The translations under genes and the position numbers were made by a program. From contig NC_022793.1 of assembly GCF_000496595.1 (NCBI RefSeq), forward strand, positions 868,001-932,000: 64,000 nucleotides of DNA, in the 5' to 3' direction. Below the pieces are notes generated by a model, which made no database searches, had not been told where the DNA came from, and saw only the letters and a program-made list of their open reading frames with translations. Origin of the DNA: Candidatus Liberibacter americanus str. Sao Paulo (GTDB taxonomy: Bacteria; Pseudomonadota; Alphaproteobacteria; Rhizobiales; Rhizobiaceae). Positions 41,149-51,463 of this stretch are shown one piece after another. Position 1 is the stretch's first letter. Each line of letters begins with the position of its first letter.

Positions 41149-41627
41149 TGCTTAAAAATAAAAACTATATTGATTATACATTAGGTAATAATAGTAATTA
41201 ACACTTTAACAGAACATGTTAACCTATCATTATAACTAAATCAAATTGATTATTATATACAAATAAAATTATATCTTATACAATATATTGAAGATGATTT
41301 ATATGTAATAATATGATAAATATAATGAGTATTTCTTAAAATAAAATATCATATATAGTTAATATATAATTATCTATATTTATAATTTTTGTTTTAATTA
41401 ATAATAAATGACAATTAAAATTGTCAAAAAAAATTAACTATAATATATAAATATAACATATATAAATGTATAAATATTATTTTTATTATATAAATTTATA
41501 TCTATATTATAAATTATATTTTTATTGTTTAATACTTTTATAAATAGTAACTATTATACTTAATAATTATACATTGCCTTAGATATTATCTATGGCATTT
41601 AAAATCGATAATTATAGGAGAAGACTG
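41149..41627. other. Long AT-rich divergent spacer, lpxC position empty
   Basis: 479 bases between the bamD start and the barrel gene start, over 85% A+T by eye. No gene or recognisable lpxC remnant. The only ordered element is the palindrome at 41409-41426. Promoters for both genes should lie here. Confidence 0.4.
41409..41426. promoter_or_regulatory. Palindrome, possible operator
   Basis: TGACAATT and AATTGTCA (8-bp perfect arms) flank a 2-base centre. It stands alone in a spacer shared by bamD and the outer-membrane barrel gene, about 200 bases from the latter's start. Size and symmetry suit a dimeric repressor. The regulator is unknown. Confidence 0.35.
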
Positions 41628-42302
41628 ATGTATAATATAAAATCTAAATCCATCTACTGTGCATTTTTTTTAGGATTACTATCTTCTAGTTCTCTTGCTG
41701 ACACAGGAAATTATTTTGCTTTTGTCCCTAATAAAGCAAATAATAGTAGTTTTTTTACGACAAACAGCAATGTACCATCCTGGCAAGGCATATATATAAA
41801 TTCAAAATATACCAATTATGATAAAAAAGATAATATATCTATAACAGGAGTTTCTATAGGCTACGATTCACAAGATGGAAATCTTGTATACGGTATGTCG
41901 CTTGGTTTAGATAAAATGGATCAATATGACATAAACGAAAAGTCAAAATATTTAGGAGAAAAACCCTATTTATCAGCATCTATACGTAGTGGGTTTACAC
42001 TTAATAATGACAACTCATCAATATTTCAAAACACTCTATTCTATGGATTAGCAGGAGTTCGCGCTAAAAATATAGAAAAGGGAGATATAACTAATTTAAA
42101 TAGATTTGTCGATAAAATTAAATCTGTTAACAAAGACAATACAGATATGTTTGTCGGCGTTGGTCTTGAGAAAAAATTAGCTAGCTTTCTATCTTTAGAC
42201 TTATCATATCGCTACACATTCGATCATTTAACAGAACTAAAATCATATGATAAAATTTTAAATAATGCGCTTTTTTCCGCTGGATTATCAATACGCTTAT
42301 AA
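41628..42302 (+). CDS. Outer-membrane beta-barrel protein (Omp25-like), putative
   Basis: 224 residues from ATG 41628, which has TAGGAG about 8 bases upstream; an earlier in-frame ATG (41592) lacks a good site and would spoil the signal peptide. Signal peptide about 1-24 (cleavage SLA-DT). The rest alternates polar and hydrophobic residues as in a small eight-strand barrel: GVSIGYDSQDGNLVYGMSLGLD, ASIRSGFTLNND, FYGLAGVRAKN, and a final LSLDLSYRYTFDHL...LFSAGLSIRL. The pattern is that of rhizobial Omp25/Omp31-type porin-like proteins. It ends in Leu, not the usual Phe. Sequence identity to a named protein is not claimed. Confidence 0.65.
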   Translation: MYNIKSKSIYCAFFLGLLSSSSLADTGNYFAFVPNKANNSSFFTTNSNVPSWQGIYINSKYTNYDKKDNISITGVSIGYDSQDGNLVYGMSLGLDKMDQYDINEKSKYLGEKPYLSASIRSGFTLNNDNSSIFQNTLFYGLAGVRAKNIEKGDITNLNRFVDKIKSVNKDNTDMFVGVGLEKKLASFLSLDLSYRYTFDHLTELKSYDKILNNALFSAGLSIRL

Positions 42303-42360
42303 CGAATATAAGTAAATTATTAAAATAATTAATCTGCAAAAATAAATCGCAAATATAAGT

Positions 42361-42393
42361 ATCCCGAACGTTTTTTCAAATGACGCTCGGGAT
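42361..42393. terminator. Hairpin between convergent genes, possible bidirectional terminator
   Basis: ATCCCGAACG (42361-42370) pairs with CGCTCGGGAT (42384-42393) with one mismatch, loop 13 bases with T6. It is the only GC-bearing stem in the spacer between the barrel gene and the etf-QO gene, which converge. No U-tract follows on either strand, so efficiency is unclear. Confidence 0.5.
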
Positions 42394-42531
42394 ATATAAT
42401 TAAAACAAGGGCAAAAGAAACAAAAAATAAATCTTATATTAATTTAGATAGTATTAGTTCAAACAATTTACATAATATTCAAATAAATAATTTAAATCAT
42501 CTTTATAAGAAATTATAACTAATAAATATTG

Positions 42532-44181
42532 TTACATTTCATAATAACAAGGACCATCATCTCCTTGCGGAGGTTTCCATTCAATATTACGATTAGGATC
42601 TTTTACTACACATGTTTTGCAATGAATACAATTCTGTGAATGTATAATATATTTATACTCACCGTTATGCTCATGCCATTCATATACTCCTGCTGGGCAA
42701 TAGCGCATTGAAGGACCGGAATATACACCTAGTTCTGATTTTTCTTGTAAAACTTTATCTTTAACAATAATGTGATTTGGCTGATCTTCAGAATATCTGA
42801 CCTTAGACAATAAAAGGGAAGAGCTAATATCAAATGTTAATTTACCATCATATTTTGGATAATTTATTCTTTTATGTTTATCGGCAGAATCTAGAGAAGC
42901 ATGGTCTAATTTATAATGTTTTAAAGTACCTAAAAAAGAAAAACCTAAAATTCTTTGAAACCAAATATCAATAAATCCTAAAGATAATCCGATCAATATA
43001 CCAAAACGAGATAATAAAGGCTTAAAATTCCTTACAATCCATAAATCCTTACCTATGCATGTATTGCGCCAACTACTTTCAATTTCAATTGGATCATCAT
43101 TTTTATATCCATTAGACAAGCGATCTACAATTTTTTCTGCAGCAAGAATTCCTGATAAAACAGCATTATGAGAGCCTTTAATACGAACTAGATTTACGAA
43201 ACCAGCTGAACATCCAATTAGGCTGCCTCCAGGAAAAGAAAGCTTGGGCACTGACTGCCACCCTCCTTCACTTATAAGGCGCGCTCCATATTCAATACGC
43301 TCTCCACCATCAAATATAGACTTAATATTAGGATGTGTCTTAAAACGTTGTAATTCATCATAAGCAGATAACCAAGGATTTTGATAATCAAGATGCAGTA
43401 TAAAACCCACAGAAACCAAATCTTGATTAAATTGATATATAAATCCACCTCCAGAAGTTTTCATATCTAGCGGCCAACCAAAACTGTGAAGAACAGATCC
43501 TTTCGTATAGTTTTTAGGATTAACTTTCCATAATTCTTTAACGCCAAGACCGAACTTCTGAGGTTGACATCCTTCAGATAAAGAATAGCGTTCTATCAAT
43601 TTTTGAGTTATAGAACCGCAAGCGCCCTCACCTATTAGCATATATTTACTTAGTAATAGTGTTGGAGCAATATAGTTTTTACCTAATGTTCCAGAATAAT
43701 TTCTACCTTTTTCTCCAGTAAATATTCCAATAGCTTCACCGTTTTTTCCATAACAAATTTCAGCTGCTGTAATGCCACAATAAATTTCTACACCTATTGC
43801 TTCAGCTTTAACCTTCAACCAACGACAAACTTGACCTAAAGAAACAATATAATTGTTCTTATTATCCATAAAATTTGGAACAAAAAATCCTGGTAGATTG
43901 ATTGATTTTTTTGAATTTAAAAAACAGTAAATATCTTGTTCTACTAATGTTAGAAATGGATGGTCTTTTTCTTCACGCCATCTTGGTAATAATCTATCTA
44001 TTCCGATTGGATCAATAATAGCACCTGAAAGAATATGATCTCCAACCTCTGCAGATTTTTCAATTATAACGACAGATAATTTAGGATTGATTTGTTTGCA
44101 ACGTATAGCAGCAGCTAAGCCTGCTGGCCCTGCACCAACAACTACTACATCATATTCTAATACATCTATATCAAAAGACAC
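42532..44181 (-). CDS. Electron transfer flavoprotein-ubiquinone oxidoreductase
   Basis: Takes electrons from ETF and passes them to ubiquinone at the inner membrane. 549 residues: FAD fold VVVGAGPAGLAAAIRCKQ (about 14-31), EKSAEVGDHILSGAIIDP, and a middle ubiquinone-binding region with GGFIYQFNQDLVSVGFI. The C-terminal 4Fe-4S domain uses the cysteines of YCPAGVYEW and SQNCIHCKTCVVKDP, and the end GGDGPCYYEM-type tail (here GDDGPCYYEM) is diagnostic. The start codon is GTG with AGGTGG just before it. Single gene, divergent from rpe. ETF subunits are not in this window. Confidence 0.94.
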   Translation of the reverse strand: MSFDIDVLEYDVVVVGAGPAGLAAAIRCKQINPKLSVVIIEKSAEVGDHILSGAIIDPIGIDRLLPRWREEKDHPFLTLVEQDIYCFLNSKKSINLPGFFVPNFMDNKNNYIVSLGQVCRWLKVKAEAIGVEIYCGITAAEICYGKNGEAIGIFTGEKGRNYSGTLGKNYIAPTLLLSKYMLIGEGACGSITQKLIERYSLSEGCQPQKFGLGVKELWKVNPKNYTKGSVLHSFGWPLDMKTSGGGFIYQFNQDLVSVGFILHLDYQNPWLSAYDELQRFKTHPNIKSIFDGGERIEYGARLISEGGWQSVPKLSFPGGSLIGCSAGFVNLVRIKGSHNAVLSGILAAEKIVDRLSNGYKNDDPIEIESSWRNTCIGKDLWIVRNFKPLLSRFGILIGLSLGFIDIWFQRILGFSFLGTLKHYKLDHASLDSADKHKRINYPKYDGKLTFDISSSLLLSKVRYSEDQPNHIIVKDKVLQEKSELGVYSGPSMRYCPAGVYEWHEHNGEYKYIIHSQNCIHCKTCVVKDPNRNIEWKPPQGDDGPCYYEM

Positions 44182-44206
44182 AATCCACCTGTATAATAAA
44201 TAGATC

Positions 44207-44226
44207 CTATCCTTTGAAAAGGATAG
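44207..44226. repeat. Perfect hairpin upstream of the etf-QO gene
   Basis: CTATCCTT (44207-44214) and AAGGATAG (44219-44226) enclose TTGA, a stable tetraloop-sized hairpin 26 bases before the GTG of the etf-QO gene. On the plus strand it is followed by an A-rich run. On the minus strand it would be in the leader. It may be a leftover terminator or a leader element. Confidence 0.4.
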
Positions 44227-44598
44227 ATAAAAAAATAATATAACATTCTTATAAACATTTTTAACAAATTTAACAAATAAGAATTCTTCTTTATAGAAAA
44301 ATGCAATATATTATAATTTCTATTATATTTTGAGTACTTAGCGATGCAATCATAATATTTATTATTTAGTCCATAACATTGAATTAATCAGAATAATTTA
44401 CTCTTTAGGAAATAAAAAAGACTATTGATCATAAAAATATAGATAAATTTAACATAAATTAATATTTATTTTGTCTGGACAAATAATATAAATACTGTTA
44501 CCTGCTCTCTCAGAGTTCTGATAATTTTATAGAATCAGAATTTTGATATAGGAAATTTTATGTAATTGACCAATAACAAGGTATGAATGTAAAATATT
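44227..44598. other. Spacer between etf-QO and rpe, part one
   Basis: No supported gene. A 7-bp stem TTCTGAT/ATCAGAA at 44516-44540 followed by TTTT might be a weak plus-strand terminator, but no plus-strand gene precedes it. The rpe promoter should lie in this stretch. Confidence 0.3.
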
Positions 44599-44739
44599 AT
44601 GATACAGCAATACAACACAGAATATAAAAAGGTATATCCTGGTAAAAGATGGATAGTCCACTGTAAGATGATATCTTTTTATATTATAACCGGAATTACA
44701 ATTAGTCTTTCAGATATAATAAGCACAATGTTTTCATAG
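44599..44739 (+). CDS. Possible small ORF coupled to rpe
   Basis: 46 codons from ATG: MIQQYNTEYKKVYPGKRWIV, then HCKMISFYIITGITISLSDI and ISTMFS. Its TAG stop shares a G with the GTG start of rpe (TAGTG), the arrangement of translational coupling. The start lacks a good Shine-Dalgarno sequence (AAGG is 17 bases away). A hydrophobic segment (about 24-37) may be membrane-bound. I do not recognise a family. It could be a leader peptide for rpe, a remnant of a longer gene, or chance. Confidence 0.25.
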   Translation: MIQQYNTEYKKVYPGKRWIVHCKMISFYIITGITISLSDIISTMFS

Positions 44740-45416
44740 TGACTTTATCAGTAAAAATTGTCCCATCAATCCTAGCAGCAGATTTTTCTCGACTAGGGGA
44801 AGAGGTATACGAAATAACCAAAGCAGGTGCGCAACAGATACATTTTGATGTTATGGATGGCTGTTTTGTTCCCAATATTTCTTTTGGTGCGGATGTTATA
44901 AAGTCATTGAGAAAATATAGTACGGCTATTTTTGATTGTCATCTGATGATTTCATCTGTTGATCAGCATCTACAAAAATTTGTAGATGCTGGATGCGACA
45001 TAATAACAATACATGCGGAAGCTTCTACAGATATAAGTAAATCATTAAAAACTATACGAGATATGGGGAAAAAAGCAGGAGTTGCAATAAATCCAGCCAC
45101 TCCAATTGCAGTATTAGAAAAAATTATAGATGATATTGATATGATTATAATAATGACGGTCAATCCAGGTCTTGGTGGCCAGAAATTAATTGATCACACT
45201 ATACCAAAAATAAAACAAGCTAGATCCCTAATAAATGGAAGATCTATAGAACTTGAAGTTGATGGCGGTGTTAAATTGCAAAACATTGGATTATTAGCAA
45301 ATGCGGGAGCCAATCTTTTTGTAGCCGGATCGGAAATTTTTAATCGAAAATCAGAAATATCTTATGAAGATTGCTTAAACAAATTAAAAAAATCAGCATT
45401 AAAATATATCAAATAA
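44739..45416 (+). CDS. rpe: Ribulose-phosphate 3-epimerase
   Basis: Interconverts ribulose 5-phosphate and xylulose 5-phosphate, partner of RpiA at 4.7 kb. TIM barrel: IVPSILAADFSRLGEEV (about 6-22), QIHFDVMDGCFVPNISFG with metal ligands, FDCHLMIS, MTVNPGLGGQ (about 140-149), and LEVDGGVKLQN with the catalytic Asp. 225 residues, normal. Start is GTG, at the end of a possible small ORF. In rhizobia other genes usually separate rpe from purB; here only 236 bases of spacer do. Confidence 0.94.
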   Translation: MTLSVKIVPSILAADFSRLGEEVYEITKAGAQQIHFDVMDGCFVPNISFGADVIKSLRKYSTAIFDCHLMISSVDQHLQKFVDAGCDIITIHAEASTDISKSLKTIRDMGKKAGVAINPATPIAVLEKIIDDIDMIIIMTVNPGLGGQKLIDHTIPKIKQARSLINGRSIELEVDGGVKLQNIGLLANAGANLFVAGSEIFNRKSEISYEDCLNKLKKSALKYIK

Positions 45417-45652
45417 TAAATCTATAGGATCATAATTTTATTTAAATACTGCACTATTCTTTCTGTAATTAAATTAATGTTTTCAAAAAAAATAAGCTTG
45501 ATGTAAAGATTTTTATATTTTAGTGTCTTGATATTAAAAGTATTTACTAAAACAATATATCTATTGCTTGTTTTTTAGACTTTTAATTAATAGCGTATAT
45601 ATTCACCTATTATTAAAACTAAAAATGGCTTATATCAACGATCGGCTTAAAT

Positions 45653-46960
45653 ATGATACCTCGCTACTCTAGAAGAGAAATGACATCAATATGGTCACAT
45701 GAAACAAAATTTAGAATATGGTTTGAAATAGAAGCGCATGCATGTGATGCATTAGCTGAAATTGGCGTTATCCCTAAAGAATCGGCACGAAATATTTGGG
45801 AAAAAGGCGGCAATGCAAATTTCGATATTGAGAGAATATCTGAACTTGAATCAGTGATAAAACATGACGTAATTTCGTTTCTAACACATCTTGCAGAAAT
45901 CATAGGATCTGATTCGCGTTTTATTCATCAAGGTATGACCTCTTCAGATGTTCTTGACACATGTTTTAGTATTCAGCTTACTCGATCTACTGATATCTTG
46001 TTAAAAGATATTGATTTATTATTAGAAAGCCTTAAAAAACGAGCTTTCGAACATAAATATACGATGACTATTGGCCGCTCCCATGGAATACATGCTGAAC
46101 CAACAACTTTTGGTCTTAAACTTGCAATGGCTTATGCAGAATTTTCTCGTGCAAAAAAACGCCTTCTCAATGCTAGAGAAGATATAGCGATTTGTGCAAT
46201 TTCTGGTGCTGTTGGCACCTTTTCAAATATACATCCATATGTTGAGCAACACGTTGCAAAATCTATGGGCCTAAATCCTGATCCAATTTCAACACAAATC
46301 ATTGCTCGTGATCGTCATGCAATGTACTTCGCAACAATCGGGGTAATCGCATCATCTATTGAAAGATTAGCTACAGAAATTAGACATCTTCAACGCACTG
46401 AAATACTTGAAGTAGAAGAGCTCTTCCATGCAGAACAAAAAGGATCATCATCGATGCCGCATAAGCGTAATCCTGTTTTAACTGAGAATTTGACAGGATT
46501 GGCTAGATTGATTCGATCGCATTCAATACCAGCAATGGAAAATGTAGCACTATGGCATGAGAGAGACATATCGCACTCTTCTGTTGAACGAGTGATAGGA
46601 CCTGATGCAACAATTCATCTTGATTTTGCACTAATAAGACTAAGAGATGTTATAGAAGAGTTAATTGTTTATCCTGAAAATATGATGAATAATCTTGAAC
46701 AACTTAGAGGATTAATTAATTCTCAGCGTATCCTTCTTGCTCTAACACAAGCCGGTCAATCGAGAGAACAAGCATATCATCTTGTTCAGCGTAATGCCAT
46801 GAAAATTTGGAGAAATAAAAATAGCTTTCTAGATGAATTACTTATGGATCCTGAGATACTTAAAGTGCTATCCGAAGAGGAAATTCGTGATAAATTTGAC
46901 TATAGCTATCATACAAAACACGTTGATACTATTTTTAAACGTGTCTTCGAAATGAATTAA
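45653..46960 (+). CDS. purB: Adenylosuccinate lyase
   Basis: Cleaves SAICAR and adenylosuccinate, two steps of purine synthesis. N-terminal MIPRYSRREMTSIWSHETKF, active-site His blocks TSSDVLDTCFSIQL and RSHGIHAEPTTFG, and the lyase signature GSSSMPHKRNPVLTENL. 435 residues, as in alphaproteobacteria and Bacillus. It starts the purine group, with purC 100 bases downstream on the same strand. Confidence 0.96.
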   Translation: MIPRYSRREMTSIWSHETKFRIWFEIEAHACDALAEIGVIPKESARNIWEKGGNANFDIERISELESVIKHDVISFLTHLAEIIGSDSRFIHQGMTSSDVLDTCFSIQLTRSTDILLKDIDLLLESLKKRAFEHKYTMTIGRSHGIHAEPTTFGLKLAMAYAEFSRAKKRLLNAREDIAICAISGAVGTFSNIHPYVEQHVAKSMGLNPDPISTQIIARDRHAMYFATIGVIASSIERLATEIRHLQRTEILEVEELFHAEQKGSSSMPHKRNPVLTENLTGLARLIRSHSIPAMENVALWHERDISHSSVERVIGPDATIHLDFALIRLRDVIEELIVYPENMMNNLEQLRGLINSQRILLALTQAGQSREQAYHLVQRNAMKIWRNKNSFLDELLMDPEILKVLSEEEIRDKFDYSYHTKHVDTIFKRVFEMN

Positions 46961-47059
46961 CTATCAATATATTTGTATGTATTATAATATTAAGCTATGA
47001 TAGCAAGGATTTATATCAAAGATATATCTCAGATAATATTATAATTAAGGAGAGGATTT

Positions 47060-47827
47060 ATGAAACAACGAAATCCTATTCATGAGATAAAAGCTAAAAT
47101 TATTTATGAAGGACCTGAACCTGGAACCCTTATCCAATATTTCAAAGACGATGATATTACAGAGGATGAACATAAGTTCATTATTATAAATGGAAAAGGA
47201 ATATTAAATAATAAAATATCTGAACATATATTCATTCAATTAAATAAAATTGGCATACATAGCCATTTTATTCGCAGATTAAACGTAAGAGAACAATTAA
47301 TAAGAGAATCTGAAAATATTCCTTTAAGAGTTGTTATAAGGAATACCGCTGCGGGATCTTTGTCTAAAAGACTAAGAATTAAAGAGGGACTAAGCCTTCC
47401 AAGATCGATTGTTGAATTTTATTATAAATACGATTCTATGAATGATACATTAGTATCTGAAGAGCATATAACCGCTTTTAATTGGTTAAATCATTCTGAG
47501 CTTGAAGATATAACGTCATTGGTAATTAGAATAAATGATTTCATGACAGGCCTATTTTTGGGAATAGGAATTCATCTTGTGGACTTTAGCATTGAGTTCG
47601 GACGCATAATGGACGGAGATACAGTTCGTATCATCATTGCAAGTGAAATTTTTCCAGACTGCTGTCGATTATGGCATATTGAAAAACAAGCAAAATATAA
47701 TAACAAATTATTTATTCAAAATTATCAATCATTAAAGGATTATAATGAAATTGCACGTCGTTTAGGTATATTTAAAAGAAATGATCCAGAAACAATCGAA
47801 ACAACTATAACGCCAATTAGAAAATAA
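47060..47827 (+). CDS. purC: SAICAR synthetase
   Basis: ATP-dependent joining of aspartate to CAIR. KAKIIYEGPEPGTLIQYFKDD is the usual N-terminus, with the KxIYE motif. RVVIRNTAAGSLSKRLRIKEG, IVEFYYKYDSMNDTLVSEEHI and LVDFSIEFGRI are family blocks. GEISPDT-type substrate loop is altered: IASEIFPDCCRLWH where relatives read DEISPDxxRLWD. 255 residues, normal. AGGAGAGG precedes the ATG. purS follows after 17 bases. Confidence 0.94.
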   Translation: MKQRNPIHEIKAKIIYEGPEPGTLIQYFKDDDITEDEHKFIIINGKGILNNKISEHIFIQLNKIGIHSHFIRRLNVREQLIRESENIPLRVVIRNTAAGSLSKRLRIKEGLSLPRSIVEFYYKYDSMNDTLVSEEHITAFNWLNHSELEDITSLVIRINDFMTGLFLGIGIHLVDFSIEFGRIMDGDTVRIIIASEIFPDCCRLWHIEKQAKYNNKLFIQNYQSLKDYNEIARRLGIFKRNDPETIETTITPIRK

Positions 47828-47844
47828 AACAGGAGAATTAATTT

Positions 47845-48093
47845 GTGATAAAGGCTAGCGTCATCGTTAAACTGAAAAAAGACGTTCTTGATCCTCAAGG
47901 GAAAGCGTTAAAAGTAGCTCTTTCCAATATAGGATTTCATAACATTAATCAGATTCGTCAAGGAAAAATATTTGATATAGAGATAAAAGAAACAGATTAC
48001 GACGCAGCTCTAAAAGAACTTGAAACCATATGCAAAAATCTTCTTGCTAATCTAGTGATAGAAGATTACGATATCCGCATCAAAAATCAGTAA
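47845..48093 (+). CDS. purS: Phosphoribosylformylglycinamidine synthase subunit PurS
   Basis: 82-residue subunit that bridges PurL and PurQ in the small-type FGAM synthase. ASVIVKLKKDVLDPQGKAL and GFHNINQIRQGKIFDIEI are the PurS signatures. GTG start with AGGAGA 9 bases upstream. It lies between purC and purQ, the conserved order. A 140-base gap before purQ is longer than usual. Confidence 0.95.
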   Translation: MIKASVIVKLKKDVLDPQGKALKVALSNIGFHNINQIRQGKIFDIEIKETDYDAALKELETICKNLLANLVIEDYDIRIKNQ

Positions 48094-48233
48094 ATTTTAA
48101 GTAATATATGATGTATTATTTTTATCTATTTTATAGTGATTATATTACTTTTTAGATTACATTGAGGTTTTTGTATTTTTATTATTTGATGTTGTATTAA
48201 AAACCATTTCCAAGGTAAATTCGGAATATATTG

Positions 48234-48893
48234 ATGAAAGTTGCCATAGTACAGATACCAGGTCTAAATCGAGATAAGGATATGGTTATGGCTGTTGAAA
48301 AGGTAATCGGCATCACTCCTAGTTTGATATGGCAAACAGATAAAAACATACCTGATGTTGACTTAATTATTATACCAGGCGGTTTTTCTTATGGGGATTA
48401 TTTGCGTTGCGGAGCAATTGCAGCACGTACTCCTGTCATGCAAATTGTTAAAAAAAAAGCTCAAGAAGGAGTAAAAGTTCTTGGAATATGTAATGGATTT
48501 CAAATTCTTTTAGAACTAAATTTGCTCCCTGGTGTATTAATGAGAAATGCTTCATTGAAATTTACTTGTAAACACGTTTCAATATCAGTGGCTAATTCTA
48601 AGACAGCATTTACAAAATCTTATCGAGATAATCAGATTTTAAAATATCCCGTTGCTCATCACGATGGAAATTATTTCATTGATTCAGTAGGACTAGAAGA
48701 ATTAGAAAACAATAATCAGATTATATTTCGCTATTCCTCTGATACAAATCCTAATGGATCAATAAACGACATTGCAGGCATTATCAATCGTCAAGGAAAT
48801 GTATTAGGAATGATGCCTCATCCTGAAAACATAATAGAAGATATCCATGGAGGAACGGATGGGCGTGGTATATTTACATCTCTAATCAACTGA
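48234..48893 (+). CDS. purQ: Phosphoribosylformylglycinamidine synthase subunit PurQ
   Basis: Class I glutamine amidotransferase that delivers ammonia to Pur[16 protein letters not shown] at the N-terminus, [18 protein letters not shown], nucleophile Cys86 in [10 protein letters not shown], and the His/Glu pair in [10 protein letters not shown]. 219 residues from ATG 48234; the TTG just before it is not needed. Works with PurS and PurL next to it. Confidence 0.95.
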   Translation: MKVAIVQIPGLNRDKDMVMAVEKVIGITPSLIWQTDKNIPDVDLIIIPGGFSYGDYLRCGAIAARTPVMQIVKKKAQEGVKVLGICNGFQILLELNLLPGVLMRNASLKFTCKHVSISVANSKTAFTKSYRDNQILKYPVAHHDGNYFIDSVGLEELENNNQIIFRYSSDTNPNGSINDIAGIINRQGNVLGMMPHPENIIEDIHGGTDGRGIFTSLIN

Positions 48894-49226
48894 ATAATTC
48901 ATCAAAATTAAAATTGTTATTATAGCGACTAACTAAATCTAATCCTTTATAAAAAATAACAGTAGTTTTTAAGATTTTTTATAGCAATATAAAATATATG
49001 CATTCGAAATGTTTTTAGAAACTACAAATAATATATATTGTATATGATGTATAATTTGTCTTATCATATGAATACAAAATATTTTGTTGTCTAACAATCG
49101 TCGAGTATTTCGTGAATTATACTATATTAAAGTTATGCCGAGATATCAATTTATAAATGTCTAATATAATATTTATAGTTTCTGTTTAAGTATTTACTCT
49201 TCTCAACATAGGTTAAGTAATAATTA
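48894..49226. other. Spacer between purQ and purL with a 14-bp palindrome
   Basis: 333 bases, no gene seen. ACAAAATATTTTGT (49074-49087) is a perfect palindrome about 140 bases before purL, a possible operator or simply AT-rich symmetry. The length of the gap suggests that purL has its own promoter. Confidence 0.35.
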
Positions 49227-51425
49227 ATGTCTACTAAATCACTTTATATAATTGAATTGCTTACTAAGCATGGTCTTACTCAGAGTGATCAAGATAGAGT
49301 TTTTAAAATTATGAAACGAGAACCTACATTGACAGAAATAGGAATTATATCGGCAATGTGGAATGAACATTGCTCGTATAAATCTTCAAAAAAATGGCTA
49401 AGAACTCTACCAACTACTGGAAAGAATGTTATTCAAGGACCAGGAGAAAATGCTGGAGTTATTGATATCGGAGATGGTGATTGCCTAGTATTTAAAATGG
49501 AAAGCCATAATCATCCATCGTATATAGAACCATATCAAGGAGCTGCAACAGGTGTTGGCGGCATACTAAGAGATATCTTTACAATGGGAGCTCGACCAGT
49601 AGCCTTAATGAATTCTCTGCGCTTTGGATCTATCGATCATCCTAATACCAAACATCTACTCTCAGGAGTAACATCAGGCATTGCAGGTTACGGCAATTCT
49701 TTTGGGGTTCCAATGCTAGGAGGAGAAGTTGAATTTAATGATTGTTATAATGGTAATATCATAGTCAATGTATTTGCCGCAGGAATTGCTAAAAAGAATG
49801 CAATTTTTTCTTCAAAAGCACAAGGGATTGGACTGCCTATCGTATATTTAGGAGCTAAAACAGGTAGAGATGGTATTGGCGGCGCTTCTATGGCTTCGGA
49901 AGAATTTGATGCAAATATAGAAGCAAAACTTCCCACTGTACAAGTAGGCGATCCATTTACAGGAAAATGTTTATTAGAAGCTTGTATGGAACTAATGAAA
50001 TCAGGAGCTGTTATTGCAATTCAAGATATGGGAGCAGCAGGATTAACATGTTCAGCAGTAGAGATGGGTGCCCAAGGAAATCTTGGAATTAAACTAGATC
50101 TTGATAAAGTACCAACATGTGAAGAAGGAATGTCAGCCTATGAAATGATGCTTTCGGAAAGTCAAGAGCGCATGCTGATGATTCTAAACCCAGAAAAAAA
50201 AAAGGAAGCAGAAAATATTTTTCAAAAGTGGGGCCTTGATTTCGCAATAATTGGTATCACAACAGATGATAAATTATTTCGCGTTATTCATCATAATGAA
50301 GAAATGGCTAATATACCCATAAAAGCTCTAAGCGATGAATCTCCAGAGTATGATAGATGTTGGAGTGAACCACCTCTTATTTATCCTTCTGATCCTAAAA
50401 TATTTCATTCAAATGAAAACTATTCATCCATACTTCTAAAGCTATTATCTTCTCCTAACATATCTTCTAAAAGATGGATATATGAACAGTATGATACTAT
50501 TATCCAAAATAATTCTATACAACTTCCAGGTGGTGATGCAGGAGTTATTAGAGTTGATGGGAATGATAAGAAAGCATTAGCTTTTTCTTCGGATGTAAAT
50601 CCTAGATATGTTAAATCTGATCCATTTGAAGGAAGTAAGCAAGCTGTTGCTGAATGCTGGCGTAATATTATATCTACTGGCGCAAATCCAATAGCAATAA
50701 CAGATAATCTAAATTTTGGAAATCCTGAAAAAGAAGAAGTAATGGGTCAATTTGTTTTATCCATAAAAGGTATTCGTGAAGCTTGTCAAATTTTGGATTT
50801 TCCCATTGTTTCAGGCAATGTATCATTTTATAACGAAACAGATGGTAGGCCTATATTTCCTACTCCCACAATTGCTGGCGTTGGCATAATTCCAGATTTA
50901 TCACTGATGATGCGAATTGGAAGTGCTAAGGAAGGTGATCTCGTTTATATGATTGGGAATGATGGATCGCATCTTGACTGCTCAACATACAGTCTTGAAT
51001 GCACATCTGCAAATATCGGCCCTCCTCCTAAAGTTGATTGTAATATTGAAAAAAATCATGGAGAATTTGTACTTTCAATGATACGCAATAAACAAATTAC
51101 AGCTTGTCACGATATTTCGACAGGAGGATTAATCATTTCTTTGGCTGAAATGATTATATCTTCTGGAAAAGGAATGAAAATTTCTATACCTGAAACTCAA
51201 GATTTAACAGCATTTCTTTTTGGAGAAGACCAATCTCGTTATGTAGTTTGTATATCTAGAGAAATGCGCGATGTAATAACACATAAATCTTATGAAGATA
51301 ATATTCCTATTCGCTATTTAGGTGAAATATCAGGCAATAAATTCCTTATTAATGATGTATTGAATATTCCTGTATATATGTTACAAAAAAAATATGAATC
51401 ATGGTTACCTGAGTTTATGAATTAA
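49227..51425 (+). CDS. purL: Phosphoribosylformylglycinamidine synthase subunit PurL
   Basis: Small-type FGAM synthase large subunit. N-terminal [60 protein letters not shown] (catalytic His), [15 protein letters not shown], and the AIR-synthase halves repeated at the C-terminus ([39 protein letters not shown]). 732 residues, the usual length for the PurL that needs PurS and PurQ. bolA follows after 38 bases. Confidence 0.96.
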   Translation: MSTKSLYIIELLTKHGLTQSDQDRVFKIMKREPTLTEIGIISAMWNEHCSYKSSKKWLRTLPTTGKNVIQGPGENAGVIDIGDGDCLVFKMESHNHPSYIEPYQGAATGVGGILRDIFTMGARPVALMNSLRFGSIDHPNTKHLLSGVTSGIAGYGNSFGVPMLGGEVEFNDCYNGNIIVNVFAAGIAKKNAIFSSKAQGIGLPIVYLGAKTGRDGIGGASMASEEFDANIEAKLPTVQVGDPFTGKCLLEACMELMKSGAVIAIQDMGAAGLTCSAVEMGAQGNLGIKLDLDKVPTCEEGMSAYEMMLSESQERMLMILNPEKKKEAENIFQKWGLDFAIIGITTDDKLFRVIHHNEEMANIPIKALSDESPEYDRCWSEPPLIYPSDPKIFHSNENYSSILLKLLSSPNISSKRWIYEQYDTIIQNNSIQLPGGDAGVIRVDGNDKKALAFSSDVNPRYVKSDPFEGSKQAVAECWRNIISTGANPIAITDNLNFGNPEKEEVMGQFVLSIKGIREACQILDFPIVSGNVSFYNETDGRPIFPTPTIAGVGIIPDLSLMMRIGSAKEGDLVYMIGNDGSHLDCSTYSLECTSANIGPPPKVDCNIEKNHGEFVLSMIRNKQITACHDISTGGLIISLAEMIISSGKGMKISIPETQDLTAFLFGEDQSRYVVCISREMRDVITHKSYEDNIPIRYLGEISGNKFLINDVLNIPVYMLQKKYESWLPEFMN

Positions 51426-51463
51426 AAGATATTAAGATAAACTAAGATTGTAGAGGCAATAAA

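Noticed and set aside
42361..42393. Strong intrinsic terminator
   Set aside because: The stem is good, but neither strand has a U-tract after it, so it is listed only as a possible terminator.
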